The position numbers were made by a program, and so were the translations under genes. From Borreliella chilensis (GTDB taxonomy: Bacteria > Spirochaetota > Spirochaetia > Borreliales > Borreliaceae): a stretch of 64,000 nt of DNA. Position 1 is the stretch's first letter; each line of letters begins with the position of its first letter. The stretch lies in NCBI GenBank assembly GCA_000808095.1, contig CP009910.1, forward strand, positions 186,001 through 250,000. The letters run 5' to 3'. Below the pieces are notes generated by a model, which did no database searches, was not told where the DNA came from, and saw only the letters and a list, made by a program, of their open reading frames with translations. Of this stretch, positions 8,710 through 19,072 are shown piece after piece.

Positions 8710-10696
8710 GATTGCACATTTAATAAAAATAAATGATCTTGAAAAAGCTAGAAATATTTTCAAAAAAACAGTTGAGAGTACTTACAAGGACGAATTTGAA
8801 CGGAAAAACATATTCAAAGCTTTAGAAATAGCAGAACAGCTTCATTGTGGCCAATACAGAGAAAGTGGAGAACCTTATATTATTCATCCAATAATGGTTT
8901 CATTATTTCTTGCTAAATTCCAACTAGATTTTAAAGCAACTATTGCCGGACTACTCCATGATGTACTTGAAGATACCAATATTGAAAAAGAAGAAATCGT
9001 AAAAGAATTTGACGAGGAAATTTTAAGCTTAATAGATGGTGTAACTAAAATTCATGATTTACACAATAAAACTAGAAGCATAAAAGAAGCTAATACTATT
9101 TCAAAAATGTTTTTTGCAATGACGCATGACATTAGAATAATAATAATAAAATTGGCAGATAAACTTCATAATATGACAACTCTATCTTATTTGCCTAAAA
9201 ATAGACAAGACAGGATTGCAAAAGATTGCCTTTCAACTTATGTTCCAATAGCAGAGCGTCTTGGAATCTCATCTCTTAAAACATATCTTGAGGATCTCTC
9301 ATTTAAGCACCTTTATCCTAAAGAATATAAAGAGATCAAAAATTTTCTATCTGAGACAAAAATAGAAAGAGAAAAAAAATTATATAAAGGTAAATTATCA
9401 ATAGAAAAAGAACTTCAAAAAAGCGGGATTGAAGCCGAAATTACAGTAAGATCTAAACACTTTTATTCAATATTTAGAAAAATGCAAACAAGAACAAACA
9501 AACTTACTCAAATTTTTGATACTCTAGGAATAAGAATAATTTGCAAAAAACAAAAAGAATGCTACGAGATATTAGAAATTGTTCACAGAGTGTGGAAACC
9601 AATCCCAGGAAGACTTAAAGATTACATTGCAAGTCCAAAAGAAAATAAATATCAATCACTACACACGACTGTAAGGATACCTGAGGACAACCAACTTATT
9701 GAAATACAAATTCGAACAGAAGAAATGGACAGAATTGCTAATTATGGGGTTGCAGCCCATTGGATATATAAAGAACAAATTGAGCTTAAAGCTGATGATC
9801 TTTCATTTATAAATCGCATAAAAAAATGGCAACAAGAATCAGCTAATAAAAGTCAATATTCAATGAATGATATACATAAAGAACTATTAAATACATTCAT
9901 ATATGTCTACACTCCAGAAGGAGAAGTAGTAGAGCTTCCATTTGGATCAAATTCAATTGACTTTGCATACATAATACACACAGATATTGGAGACCAAGCT
10001 CTTTATGCAAAAATAAATGGAAAAATAAGCTCAATTACAAAGCCACTCAAAAACGAACAAATTGTTGAAATATTCACATCAAAAGACTCAAAACCAGATG
10101 TAATATGGCTAAACAGTGTGAGAACAAAAAAGGCAAGATCAAAAATCAGATCATGGCTTAACAAAAATGACAACACAATTCTTGTAGACAACAATATTAT
10201 TGCTTATCTTGTTGGAGCAAATAAAGAACAAAGAAAGCTTTTTAGCTTATTCAAATCTTATACCAAAAACAAAATAAAAAGAATTGCAATAGACTCTGAA
10301 TGCAATCCTACAACAGGTGAAGATATTATCGGAATAATACATAAAGATGAGATATTAGTGCATAATGAAAATTGCCAAAAGCTCAAATACTATAAAAAAA
10401 ATCAATTGATTGAAGTTGAGTGGGAAGCAACACCAACTAGAAAAGTACATCATATTATTTTACTTTTAAAAGAATTAAAAGGAATATTTAGTTATCTTGA
10501 AAACATTTTTACAATCAATGATGTGAGACTTATTAGTGAAAAAATAGAGGATTGTGGAAATGGACATGGAATAACAAACATAATAGTCTCATCAAATACT
10601 AAAAATATAACAAAAATTATTTCTGCTTTAAAAGAAAACCCAAATATCTTACAAATAATGCAAGTAGAAGAAGACATTAAAAATTATGATAATTAA
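8693..10696 (+). CDS. rel: Bifunctional (p)ppGpp synthetase/hydrolase
   Basis: Rel makes and degrades the starvation alarmone (p)ppGpp. The 667-residue protein has the HD hydrolase domain (H51, HD at 89-90, D157 in LADKLHN), then the synthetase domain with RLKD at 308-311. The RxKD form is typical of bifunctional Rel/SpoT enzymes, not EFDD-type RelA. A TGS domain (FIYVYTPEGEVVELPFG, about residues 403-460) and a C-terminal ACT-like region follow. It overlaps prmC by 17 nt and the next gene by 11 nt. No second synthetase is seen in the window. Confidence 0.96.
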   Translation: MIQAYEIAHLIKINDLEKARNIFKKTVESTYKDEFERKNIFKALEIAEQLHCGQYRESGEPYIIHPIMVSLFLAKFQLDFKATIAGLLHDVLEDTNIEKEEIVKEFDEEILSLIDGVTKIHDLHNKTRSIKEANTISKMFFAMTHDIRIIIIKLADKLHNMTTLSYLPKNRQDRIAKDCLSTYVPIAERLGISSLKTYLEDLSFKHLYPKEYKEIKNFLSETKIEREKKLYKGKLSIEKELQKSGIEAEITVRSKHFYSIFRKMQTRTNKLTQIFDTLGIRIICKKQKECYEILEIVHRVWKPIPGRLKDYIASPKENKYQSLHTTVRIPEDNQLIEIQIRTEEMDRIANYGVAAHWIYKEQIELKADDLSFINRIKKWQQESANKSQYSMNDIHKELLNTFIYVYTPEGEVVELPFGSNSIDFAYIIHTDIGDQALYAKINGKISSITKPLKNEQIVEIFTSKDSKPDVIWLNSVRTKKARSKIRSWLNKNDNTILVDNNIIAYLVGANKEQRKLFSLFKSYTKNKIKRIAIDSECNPTTGEDIIGIIHKDEILVHNENCQKLKYYKKNQLIEVEWEATPTRKVHHIILLLKELKGIFSYLENIFTINDVRLISEKIEDCGNGHGITNIIVSSNTKNITKIISALKENPNILQIMQVEEDIKNYDN

Positions 10697-12944
10697 AATA
10701 TTATTATTGTTATTAATTAACCCAACAAGCGCCCCTATTGCACCAAATAAGATAGAAAAAAATATATCCAATTTAAACAATAAAATTACAAGCATAGAAA
10801 CTGAAAAGAATATAAAGGCGCATATTAAAAAAATTAATCAATTAAGTAAAGGACAAGAAAAAATAATAAACACTTTTAATTATATAAAAGAATATTTTAA
10901 TACAAATGAAATTAAATATATGGAATATTCTTTACAAGAAATTGGATTTATTGGATATTCGCAAAAAATAATACATTCCAAAATTAAAGGCAAAAGTGTA
11001 TCTACTTACAATATAATCATTCCGATTAAAATACAAAATAATTTAAAAAATAATTTAGCAATTGGAATTGCTATTGAGTTTTTGAGTAAACTTAAAAATA
11101 CTAACCCTGAAAACAATCTAAATTTTTTTTTTATTGAAGATGATTCTTTAGAACAAAATACAATAATTAGCAGCAGAATTTTGCTTAGCAATAATTATTT
11201 AGGGAAAAATACAAATACAATATACCTAATGCTAAGCGAAAATAAAATAAAAAATAAAATTTGCTTAGAAAATGAATCTTACATAACAAATTCAAAAACA
11301 AACTTGGAATTTTTAAAAGCTATTATAAAAAATTTTGAAAAAAATAAACTTGATTTTAATACAACAAAAATAACTGAAAAAAAATTAAACAATTTATATA
11401 ATCTATATCGGGATGAATCAATACCATTTTTGATAATAAATAACAATTTAAAGTCTATATTAACCCGAAATAAAAATACTATTTTTGAAATTTATAAATC
11501 AATCGAAGAGGCATTAACTAGTGAGTACAAAAGTAAAAATACTGATGAGATACACTACATTATAATTGATGCACCTTTTAAAAAAATAATAATCAATGAA
11601 ATTGCTTTAATAGCATTAATTTACATTTGTTACAATTTGATTATAATCGTATTTATTAGAAAATTTAAAGAAGCTGGATTGGTAATAAAGAAAGTAAAAA
11701 ATAATTACTACAAATTGGTAAGATTATTTTTTACCCTATTTTTAAGCACATATCTATCGCTATTAATTACAAATAAAATATTTGTAAACTATGACAACAC
11801 AACAGCCTATAACATAACAAATCCTAAATATCTTATAACTTTTTTTGCAACTTTACTTATACATAATCTTTTATCTCTTTTCACATATAATTTCACAATA
11901 CATTTAAATTCAAGACAACTTAAATATCTGGCAATATCAACCTCTATTGTCGAACTAATAATATTAATGTTTATTAAAATAGAATTTATATTAATAATTA
12001 TTATAAAAAGCATCCTGCTATTAATAAAACCAAACAAAAATAATATCATCCAAAAAATAACAGTAATAACCATTTGGATAATCAATTTTGTATTAACAAC
12101 ATTAATACAAAATACTACATCAATCACTAACACACTTACGCTAAGCTATATAATCTCAATTTGTCTTTTTTCTACTATACTTATTAACATCTCCGAACAT
12201 TTAAAATCCAAGTTTTCAAAAATAAAACAAAATTTTAAAAAAGCTGAAAAACTTAGTCTTGTAACTTTTTTTTTAATAATTGCAATCATAATATCTAGCA
12301 ATATTGATAAAAAACATGAAATACAAATAGAACAAACAGTTAGCTTTCCAGAAAAAACAAATAAAATAAAAATCGAATACCTAAAAGGTAATAAAAATCC
12401 CATCCAAATAATTTCAAATGATTTTAACTTAACCTTACAAGCAAACGAAAAAACATTAAAAACTAGCATTAAAGCCGATGATGACTTAATGAATATTGAT
12501 TTTAAAAAAATAGATATAGCAGAAAGAGCTGTTTATAGCATAGATTTAGTTACTCAAAAAATTGCAAATCAAATCGAGCTGCATTTTAAAAACGCATCTA
12601 AGCTAATAATTTATCAAAGTAATACTCCTTATAAAATATTAGCTAATAAAATTATCTTTTCACTTAAAAATATTAATTCTAAAAAAACAACAATTGCATT
12701 CACTCTTAAATCTCAAGATGACATAGCATATGAAGCATTTGCAAATCTTCATACTAAAAAAAATCAAGTTAAAATTTACAATAAAACCACTAATAAAGAA
12801 GAAAAAAATATAAAAATAAATTACTCTTGCAGGATAAAATATTCAGGGATATTGCCTAAAGCAGAAAAATATAAAAATCTTGAATATTTCAAACTAAAAG
12901 ATGATAAAGAGATTGAAAATCTAAAAACTTTAAAATTAAATTAA
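10686..12944 (+). CDS. Large multi-span membrane protein, possibly M28-like
   Basis: The 752-residue product begins with a hydrophobic signal/anchor (residues 2-18), has a soluble extracytoplasmic-looking region up to about residue 300, then a block of about eight hydrophobic segments (about 302-535), and ends with a beta-rich domain of about 210 residues. The first region contains AIGIAIEFLSKLK...NLNFFFIEDDS, which recalls the fold core of M28 aminopeptidase-like proteins, but the metal ligands I would expect are not evident. Function unknown. It overlaps rel by 11 nt and the convergent ddl by 4 nt. Confidence 0.7.
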   Translation: MIIKILLLLLINPTSAPIAPNKIEKNISNLNNKITSIETEKNIKAHIKKINQLSKGQEKIINTFNYIKEYFNTNEIKYMEYSLQEIGFIGYSQKIIHSKIKGKSVSTYNIIIPIKIQNNLKNNLAIGIAIEFLSKLKNTNPENNLNFFFIEDDSLEQNTIISSRILLSNNYLGKNTNTIYLMLSENKIKNKICLENESYITNSKTNLEFLKAIIKNFEKNKLDFNTTKITEKKLNNLYNLYRDESIPFLIINNNLKSILTRNKNTIFEIYKSIEEALTSEYKSKNTDEIHYIIIDAPFKKIIINEIALIALIYICYNLIIIVFIRKFKEAGLVIKKVKNNYYKLVRLFFTLFLSTYLSLLITNKIFVNYDNTTAYNITNPKYLITFFATLLIHNLLSLFTYNFTIHLNSRQLKYLAISTSIVELIILMFIKIEFILIIIIKSILLLIKPNKNNIIQKITVITIWIINFVLTTLIQNTTSITNTLTLSYIISICLFSTILINISEHLKSKFSKIKQNFKKAEKLSLVTFFLIIAIIISSNIDKKHEIQIEQTVSFPEKTNKIKIEYLKGNKNPIQIISNDFNLTLQANEKTLKTSIKADDDLMNIDFKKIDIAERAVYSIDLVTQKIANQIELHFKNASKLIIYQSNTPYKILANKIIFSLKNINSKKTTIAFTLKSQDDIAYEAFANLHTKKNQVKIYNKTTNKEEKNIKINYSCRIKYSGILPKAEKYKNLEYFKLKDDKEIENLKTLKLN

Positions 12945-14026
12945 TATTCAAAATTAATCCTTTTTTTCCTATTAATATAACTTTGAAAAGCATAATCAAT
13001 TAAACTGTCTACCAAATCTTTAAACTGAAGACCATCATGACCACACATTTTAGAAAACATAGATATATCAGTAAATCCTGGAATAGTATTTATTTCATTA
13101 AGATAAATTGCTCCTGATTTTTTTTCAACAAAAAAATCAACTCTTGCCATACCTCTGAGTTCTAAATTCTTATAAGCAATAAAGGCATACTCTTTAATAG
13201 TTAATAACTGATTTGTTTCAAGGTTTGCAGGAATGTTAAAGATAATAGAATTCCCGGGCATAACAGAATATTTGGCATCATAGTCATAAAATATAAAATC
13301 CTGAACAACAACTTCCCCAGGAGAAAATATTTTCATCTTTTCGTTCCCAATAATAGAACATTCAATCTCTCTAGCATCAATAAATTTCTCTATTACAATA
13401 GTAAGGTCATACTTTAAAGCTTCATCAATAAAAGATTCAATCTGATTTTCATCATAAGCCACATTTATTCCAATCGAAGATCCTAATATTGCAGGCTTAA
13501 CAATAACGGGATAGCCTAAAACTTCCTTTACATTTCTTTTTACATCCTCTTTGTCTAAAAGATAATCATATTGTCTAAATCCAATAAAAGGCACTAAAGG
13601 AATATTAAAACTTTTAAGCAAAAGTTTGCAAAAATACTTATTACTAGAAATGGCGCTTCCTAAAATACCAGCACCAACGCAAGGAATGTCCATAACTTTT
13701 AAAATTCCTTGAATAGCACCATCTTCTCCAGTTCTTCCATGAACAACAGGAAAAACAACATCAATTCCAAGATTTTTATTATTTGAAAAAATTCCAAAAC
13801 CCGGCAATAAACTAACAGTAGGCAAAACATCTATATTAAGAGGTTTTGGAGACTCAGAAACAGAATCTAGTAAATACCAAATACCTGTAAACTTATCAAT
13901 ATAAACAGGATAAACATTGTATTTATTTAGGCCTAAAAGAGCTAAATAAATGCTATAAGCAGATTTACAAGAAATTTCATGTTCAAAAGAAACACCGCCA
14001 AATATTAACATAAGATTTTTTTTCAA
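12941..14026 (-). CDS. ddl: D-alanine--D-alanine ligase
   Basis: Ddl joins two D-alanines for the peptidoglycan stem peptide. The 361-residue ATP-grasp enzyme shows LIFGGVSFEHEISCKSA at the start, HGRTGEDGAIQG, the loop PAILGSSIGI and the metal-binding C-terminal FLNEINTIPGFTDISMF region in family order. The start is TTG at 14026, with a strong AGGAGG 6 nt upstream. It follows murE by 16 nt, so the two cell-wall genes form one operon. Confidence 0.95.
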   Translation of the reverse strand: MKKNLMLIFGGVSFEHEISCKSAYSIYLALLGLNKYNVYPVYIDKFTGIWYLLDSVSESPKPLNIDVLPTVSLLPGFGIFSNNKNLGIDVVFPVVHGRTGEDGAIQGILKVMDIPCVGAGILGSAISSNKYFCKLLLKSFNIPLVPFIGFRQYDYLLDKEDVKRNVKEVLGYPVIVKPAILGSSIGINVAYDENQIESFIDEALKYDLTIVIEKFIDAREIECSIIGNEKMKIFSPGEVVVQDFIFYDYDAKYSVMPGNSIIFNIPANLETNQLLTIKEYAFIAYKNLELRGMARVDFFVEKKSGAIYLNEINTIPGFTDISMFSKMCGHDGLQFKDLVDSLIDYAFQSYINRKKRINFEY

Positions 14027-14042
14027 GTAGATCCTCCTTTTC

Positions 14043-15554
14043 TTATTTCTCTAAACTTGAAATAGCATTTTTAACTATCTCTTTTTCATTCCAAAAAATT
14101 TCTCTATTTTCATAAATTATTGAACTTTCATGGCCTTTGCCTAAAGCTACAACCAAATCTCCTGCCTTTGCAAGACTTATTGCTTTTTCAATAGCCTGCC
14201 TTCTATTAGGAATAAGAAATAAATTCTGATTTACAACTTTATTCACAATTCCTTTCGCAATATCTTTAATTATACACATGCTATTCTCACCTCTTGGATC
14301 CTCATCGCAAAGCACTATTAAATCAGAATAAATATCTGAAATTTGTCCTTGCAAAAATCTTTTTGCAACATCTCTTTCTCCTGCAGAACCAAAAACAGCA
14401 ATCAATCTATTTTTAGCAAATCTTTTAAAAATAGGGAAAAGTTTAGAAAAAGCACCCGGGGTATGAGCATAATCAATGATTACAGAAAAATTTTGCCCCA
14501 AATTAATGCTATCCATACGACCATCAAGACTTTTAATGCAAATAAGCTTGTCAACAATTTCTTGAATATCGCTATTTAAAATTTGAGAAACTACAATAAG
14601 AGCAGCCATTATATTCTCAACATTAAAGCTCCCCAATAGGTTGACATTAGCAGAATATTTAACTCCTTTGTAATAAAATTCAAATCTGGTAGAATCTATT
14701 TTTTCATCAATAAAACTGACAAAAAAATCTGCTTGGCTACTTTTTAAGCTATAAGTAAAAGACTTTTTAACAGCGTTCTTAAACTCAGAAGAATAAGAGT
14801 CGTCAAGATTAACAACACCAAAACCATCGTCATCCTTAACAGATCGAAAAAGGCCTAATTTCACATTTAAATAATTTTGGATTGTACCATGAAATTCAAG
14901 ATGTTCATGTCCAATATTAGTAAAAACAACAGCAAAATAATTAACATCAATAAGCCTTGCTGTTTCAAGATCAAGCCCATGAGAAGTGGATTCAAGAATT
15001 GCATATTGAACGCCATTTCTAACCATATTGCTTAAAATTAAATGTATTTCTGTAGACTCAGGAGTTGATTGCCTATAAGGATTTTTAATCAAACTCCCAC
15101 TCCCATCATCAAAAAAGACTGTCGATATAAAACCTACTTTAACGCCCTTTTTTTTAAAAAGTAAGTATATATAATAACAAACAGAACTTTTACCGTCAGT
15201 ACCAGTAACTCCAATAACTTTTAATTTTTTTGAAGGCTCATCATAAAAAACATTTGAAAAATTAGACATAAATTTTCTTATGTTTAAACCATCTACCTTA
15301 ATATAAGTAACATTGGATCTGTAAAAATCTAAATCTCTTGAATACACAATAACATTGCTACCCTTTTGAATTGCCATTTCAATAAAATCATGTCCATCAA
15401 AATGGATTCCTGAAAGAGCAAAAAACACGTACCCGGATAAAACCAATTTAGAACTGTAAGTAGCTCCTAATATCTCTAAATCAAGAGAACCTTTTACATG
15501 TTTTATTAAATCCTGATCTAATTTTAATAAAACATCATTAAGTTTTTTATTCAT
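14043..15554 (-). CDS. murE: MurE, UDP-MurNAc-tripeptide synthetase
   Basis: MurE adds the third residue to the peptidoglycan stem peptide. The 503-residue Mur ligase has the ATP loop GVTGTDGKSS (near residue 116), the FTNIGHEHLEFHG region and the C-terminal domain. The specificity-loop motif is EDPR at residues 418-421, unlike the DNPR of diaminopimelate-adding enzymes. Borrelia peptidoglycan is known to contain L-ornithine, so the third residue is probably ornithine; that step is inferred. The ATG at 15554 is used. It is followed directly by ddl. Confidence 0.94.
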   Translation of the reverse strand: MNKKLNDVLLKLDQDLIKHVKGSLDLEILGATYSSKLVLSGYVFFALSGIHFDGHDFIEMAIQKGSNVIVYSRDLDFYRSNVTYIKVDGLNIRKFMSNFSNVFYDEPSKKLKVIGVTGTDGKSSVCYYIYLLFKKKGVKVGFISTVFFDDGSGSLIKNPYRQSTPESTEIHLILSNMVRNGVQYAILESTSHGLDLETARLIDVNYFAVVFTNIGHEHLEFHGTIQNYLNVKLGLFRSVKDDDGFGVVNLDDSYSSEFKNAVKKSFTYSLKSSQADFFVSFIDEKIDSTRFEFYYKGVKYSANVNLLGSFNVENIMAALIVVSQILNSDIQEIVDKLICIKSLDGRMDSINLGQNFSVIIDYAHTPGAFSKLFPIFKRFAKNRLIAVFGSAGERDVAKRFLQGQISDIYSDLIVLCDEDPRGENSMCIIKDIAKGIVNKVVNQNLFLIPNRRQAIEKAISLAKAGDLVVALGKGHESSIIYENREIFWNEKEIVKNAISSLEK

Positions 15555-15625
15555 ACATTAAAATTTTACATAAAACTAATAAAAATAGCTAAGAAATTTA
15601 AAATTATGCTTCAACAGAAAATATA

Positions 15626-15654
15626 TTTACAATTTTCTATTTTTTTAATAAACT
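15626..15654 (+). promoter_or_regulatory. Promoter of tRNA-Cys
   Basis: TTTACA at 15626-15631 and TAAACT at 15649-15654 are spaced by 17 nt, close to sigma-70 consensus. Transcription would begin near 15661, about 8 nt before the tRNA. Confidence 0.6.
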
Positions 15655-15668
15655 AAGCAATGTTACAA

Positions 15669-15741
15669 GGCGCTGTACCCAAGTGGCTAAGGGAGAAGTC
15701 TGCAAAACTTTGATTCGCCGGTTCGATTCCGGTCAGCGCCT
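15669..15741 (+). tRNA. tRNA-Cys (GCA)
   Basis: The cloverleaf folds with acceptor GGCGCTG (15669-15675) against CAGCGCC (15734-15740) and discriminator T, as expected for cysteine tRNA. The anticodon stem is GAAGT/ACTTT with loop CTGCAAA, giving anticodon GCA. The 3' CCA is not encoded. Confidence 0.95.
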
Positions 15742-15828
15742 TCTAAAAACCAAGTCAAAAATATTTTTATTGCTTAGGATATGCAATTTAAAGCATTTTT
15801 ATTAAAGATAAATTAAAATAATACATAT

Positions 15829-17067
15829 ATGTTAGAATTAATCGTGATATTACTATTTATAATATTATCTGCCATTTTCTCAGCATCCGAAACAGCTTAC
15901 ACTTCTTTAAGCATAATTCAGATACAAGATCTAAGAAAAAAAGGCAAATCAGGAATATCGGTATACAACCTGGTTCAATCACATTCAAAATTAATCACCA
16001 CCATTCTTATTGGCAACAACATATCAAATATTGTTGCAACCACACTTACAACAAAATTTGTACTTGAAAAATATGGAAATAGCGCCCTTGCAATTTCAAC
16101 AGGTCTAATCACAATAATCGTTTTAATTTTTGCAGAAATACTTCCAAAACAAATTGCAATTCTAAATAATGAAATTATTGCCTTATCAACTTCATTTTTT
16201 TTAAAACCATTAATTTTCTTATTTGGTCCATTAATATATATAATAAACGAAATAATAAAAAAAATATTAAATATCTTAAAAATTAAAACAAGCCATAAAA
16301 TGACTAAAGAAAGCATAAAAAGCATGCTCTCTTTAGCAGGAAATTTAGGAATTTTAAAAAACGACTCTAGAATATTTATGCAAAAAATGTTAGACATAGA
16401 TCAAGTAAGAGCTTCTGAGATAATGACTCACAGAACAGAGGTTTTTTCACTCTCAAGCTCATCGAAACTAAAAGATGTAATTAAATTGATCAAAGAAGAA
16501 GGATACTCCAGAATTCCTATATACAAAGGACAAAACAGAGAACAAATAATTGGAATTTTAATAGCTAAAGACCTCATCGAAATCAATAAAAAGGATATGA
16601 ATAAAAACGTTTCTCAATTTATTAAACCAGCTGTATTTGTACAACAAAACAAAAGAATAAAAGACATACTAGATATTATGAGGAAAAAACAAAAAATAAT
16701 GGCAATCGTAATTGACGAGTATGGCGGTTTCTCAGGAATACTTACAATAGAAGATATAGTAGAAAAAATTTTTGGAGCAATCTCTGATGAATATGACATT
16801 AAAGAAGAAAAAACTCTAATTACCAAAATTAACGACAATACTTACTTAATACTTGGCGAAACTACTTTTGACGAGATTGAAGAGACAATTGGAATATCTA
16901 TTAAGCACAAAGAATACACAAATACAATTGGGGGTTACTTAATAGATCTACTTGATAAAATACCAACAAAAGAAGAAACAGTAAAAACAAAAGATGGGGA
17001 ATATTTTATTAAGGAAATTCAAAACAATAAAATTGAAACAATAACTTTTATCAAATCTAAAAAGTAG
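15829..17067 (+). CDS. CNNM/CorC-type membrane protein with CBS domains
   Basis: The 412-residue protein has the order DUF21 transmembrane domain (about residues 1-150, four hydrophobic segments, with the motif FAEILPKQIAI), two CBS domains (about 190-310, including MTHRTEVFSL and VIDEYGGFSGILTIEDIVE) and a C-terminal transporter-associated domain. Such proteins are linked to divalent cation (Mg/Co) export and were long misnamed hemolysins. It stands alone after tRNA-Cys, with no evident ribosome site at the ATG. The ion carried cannot be told from sequence. Confidence 0.9.
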   Translation: MLELIVILLFIILSAIFSASETAYTSLSIIQIQDLRKKGKSGISVYNLVQSHSKLITTILIGNNISNIVATTLTTKFVLEKYGNSALAISTGLITIIVLIFAEILPKQIAILNNEIIALSTSFFLKPLIFLFGPLIYIINEIIKKILNILKIKTSHKMTKESIKSMLSLAGNLGILKNDSRIFMQKMLDIDQVRASEIMTHRTEVFSLSSSSKLKDVIKLIKEEGYSRIPIYKGQNREQIIGILIAKDLIEINKKDMNKNVSQFIKPAVFVQQNKRIKDILDIMRKKQKIMAIVIDEYGGFSGILTIEDIVEKIFGAISDEYDIKEEKTLITKINDNTYLILGETTFDEIEETIGISIKHKEYTNTIGGYLIDLLDKIPTKEETVKTKDGEYFIKEIQNNKIETITFIKSKK

Positions 17068-17113
17068 CGATAAAAGTCGTTTACAAAATAATTAAAAACA
17101 TTGGGAGAAACAA

Positions 17114-18049
17114 ATGTTTGACATAAAACAAATTTTTAATAAAACTTATGAATACTTGATAATTATTATTACTTTAATACTAGTATCAATAATAATTATT
17201 GCAAACATATTCATAGTTGGACCATCAGAAGAAGCGATTGTACTTCGTCTTGGCAAACTTAACAGAACTCTTGACTCAGGAATACATGTAAAGATTCCAT
17301 TAATTGAAGAAAAATTTATTGTGCCAGTCAAAATAGTCCAAGAAATTAAATTTGGATTTATAATATCTCCAAACAACATCAGAGAAAGTGATAATGTTAA
17401 CGATGAGGGTATGATTATTACTGGCGATTTGAATATCATAAATATCGAATGGCTAGTGCAATACAAAATAAGAGATCCTTATTCATTCAAGTTTAAAGTA
17501 GAAGATCCTGAGACAACAATTAAAGACATTGCAAAATCGTCGATGAATAGATTGATTGGAGATAATACCATTTTTGAAATAATCAATGATAACAGAGTAG
17601 GAGTAACAGAAGGCGTTAAATCTTCCATGAATGAAATAATTGATAATTACAATTTGGGAATTGATGTAGTGCAAGTACAAATTAGAAATGCCCTACCCCC
17701 AAAAGGCAAAGTTTACGAAGCTTTTGAGGATGTAAACATAGCCATTCAAGACAAAAATAAATTCATTAATGAGGGGAAAAAAGAATTTAATCAAATAGTT
17801 CCAAAAATTAAAGGTGAAGCATTAAAAGTTATTGAAGAGGCCCGAGGATACAAAGAAAGTAGAATAAACAATGCACTAGCAGACACAGAAATTTTTAATG
17901 CCATACTAGATGCTTACACAAAAAATCCTGATATTACAAAAGAAAGACTTTACAATGAAACTATGAGAGAAATACTTGAAAACAAAGATAATATTGAAAT
18001 AATTGATAAAAACTTAAAAAATTTCCTACCATTTAAAGAGGTAAAATAA
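17114..18049 (+). CDS. hflK: HflK-like SPFH membrane protein
   Basis: HflK and HflC form a large inner-membrane complex around the FtsH protease and modulate membrane protein turnover. The 311-residue product has one transmembrane segment (about residues 14-36) and an SPFH/band-7 domain starting at GPSEEAIVLRLGKLNRTLDSG. A charged helical C-terminal part carries EARGYKESRINNA. The glycine-rich N-terminal tail seen in E. coli HflK is absent. GGGAG precedes the ATG, and hflC starts at the very next base after its stop. Confidence 0.93.
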   Translation: MFDIKQIFNKTYEYLIIIITLILVSIIIIANIFIVGPSEEAIVLRLGKLNRTLDSGIHVKIPLIEEKFIVPVKIVQEIKFGFIISPNNIRESDNVNDEGMIITGDLNIINIEWLVQYKIRDPYSFKFKVEDPETTIKDIAKSSMNRLIGDNTIFEIINDNRVGVTEGVKSSMNEIIDNYNLGIDVVQVQIRNALPPKGKVYEAFEDVNIAIQDKNKFINEGKKEFNQIVPKIKGEALKVIEEARGYKESRINNALADTEIFNAILDAYTKNPDITKERLYNETMREILENKDNIEIIDKNLKNFLPFKEVK

Positions 18050-19021
18050 ATGAAATTTATAATAAATTTTTTATTGTCTACTGCAAAAATTATAACTTTT
18101 ACAGTAGTAATTTGCTTAACTATTTTGTCTATTTTCCAACCAATTTATATTTTAAAAGAAAATGAAATTTCAATAACCACTCGACTTGGAAAGATTCAAA
18201 GAACTGAAAATTTAGCTGGACTTAAATACAAAATCCCATTAATTGAGAATGTACAAATATTCCCTAAAATTATTCTTAGATGGGATGGAGAACCTCAAAG
18301 AATTCCGACAGGGGGAGAAGAAAAGCAATTAATATGGATCGATACAACAGCTAGATGGAAAATTGCAGACATAAATAAATTTTATACAACAATAAAAACA
18401 ATGAATAGAGCTTACATAAGAATTGACGCAGCAATTGAACCAGCTGTTAGAGGTGTTATTGCAAAATATCCTTTGCTTGAAATCATAAGAAGCTCAAACG
18501 ATCCAATTCAACGCTTAGCTAATGGAGTATTAACTCCACAAGAAGCAAAAATTGATAGTATCTATAAAATAACAAAAGGACGAAAGATAATAGAAAAAGA
18601 AATAATTAGTATAGCAAATGGCAATACCAAGGATATCGGAATTGAGATTGTAGATGTACTAATCAGAAAAGTTACTTATGATCCAAGCCTTATTGAATCT
18701 GTAAACAACAGAATGATTTCAGAAAGACAACAAATAGCAGAAGAACAAAGAAGTATGGGACTTGCTGAAAAAACAGAAATTCTTGGAAGCATAGAAAAAG
18801 AAAAGCTAAAGTTATTAAGCGAAGCAAAAGCCACTGCTGCAAAAATAAAAGCTGAGGGAGACCGGGAAGCTGCAATAATTTATTCAAATGCATATGGTAA
18901 AAATATTGGATTTTACAAATTTTGGCAAGCATTAGAAAGCTATAAAGCAGTATTAAAAGATAAAAGAAAAATCTTCTCAACAGACATGGATTTCTTTAAA
19001 TATCTGCACAATAGAAATTGA
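18050..19021 (+). CDS. hflC: HflC-like SPFH membrane protein
   Basis: Partner of HflK in the FtsH-associated complex. The 323-residue protein has an N-terminal membrane segment (about residues 10-30), an SPFH domain (KENEISITTRLGKIQRT...), and the AEGDREAAIIYSNAYGKN region followed by FYKFWQALESYK, typical of HflC. It abuts hflK with no gap. A strong hairpin terminator lies about 50 nt downstream, so the hflKC transcript ends before the tRNA genes. Confidence 0.93.
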   Translation: MKFIINFLLSTAKIITFTVVICLTILSIFQPIYILKENEISITTRLGKIQRTENLAGLKYKIPLIENVQIFPKIILRWDGEPQRIPTGGEEKQLIWIDTTARWKIADINKFYTTIKTMNRAYIRIDAAIEPAVRGVIAKYPLLEIIRSSNDPIQRLANGVLTPQEAKIDSIYKITKGRKIIEKEIISIANGNTKDIGIEIVDVLIRKVTYDPSLIESVNNRMISERQQIAEEQRSMGLAEKTEILGSIEKEKLKLLSEAKATAAKIKAEGDREAAIIYSNAYGKNIGFYKFWQALESYKAVLKDKRKIFSTDMDFFKYLHNRN

Positions 19022-19072
19022 CAATTTAGTTTATAAATTTTTTCTTTAAATAACTGTAAAGTAAAAATCCTA

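Noticed and set aside
11807-12469. Two minus-strand ORFs of about 107 codons inside the 752-residue gene
   Set aside because: Both are hydrophobic mirror frames of the membrane helices on the plus strand.
15975-16397. 140-codon minus-strand ORF in the CBS-domain gene
   Set aside because: Shadow frame opposite a well-supported gene, with no conserved motif.
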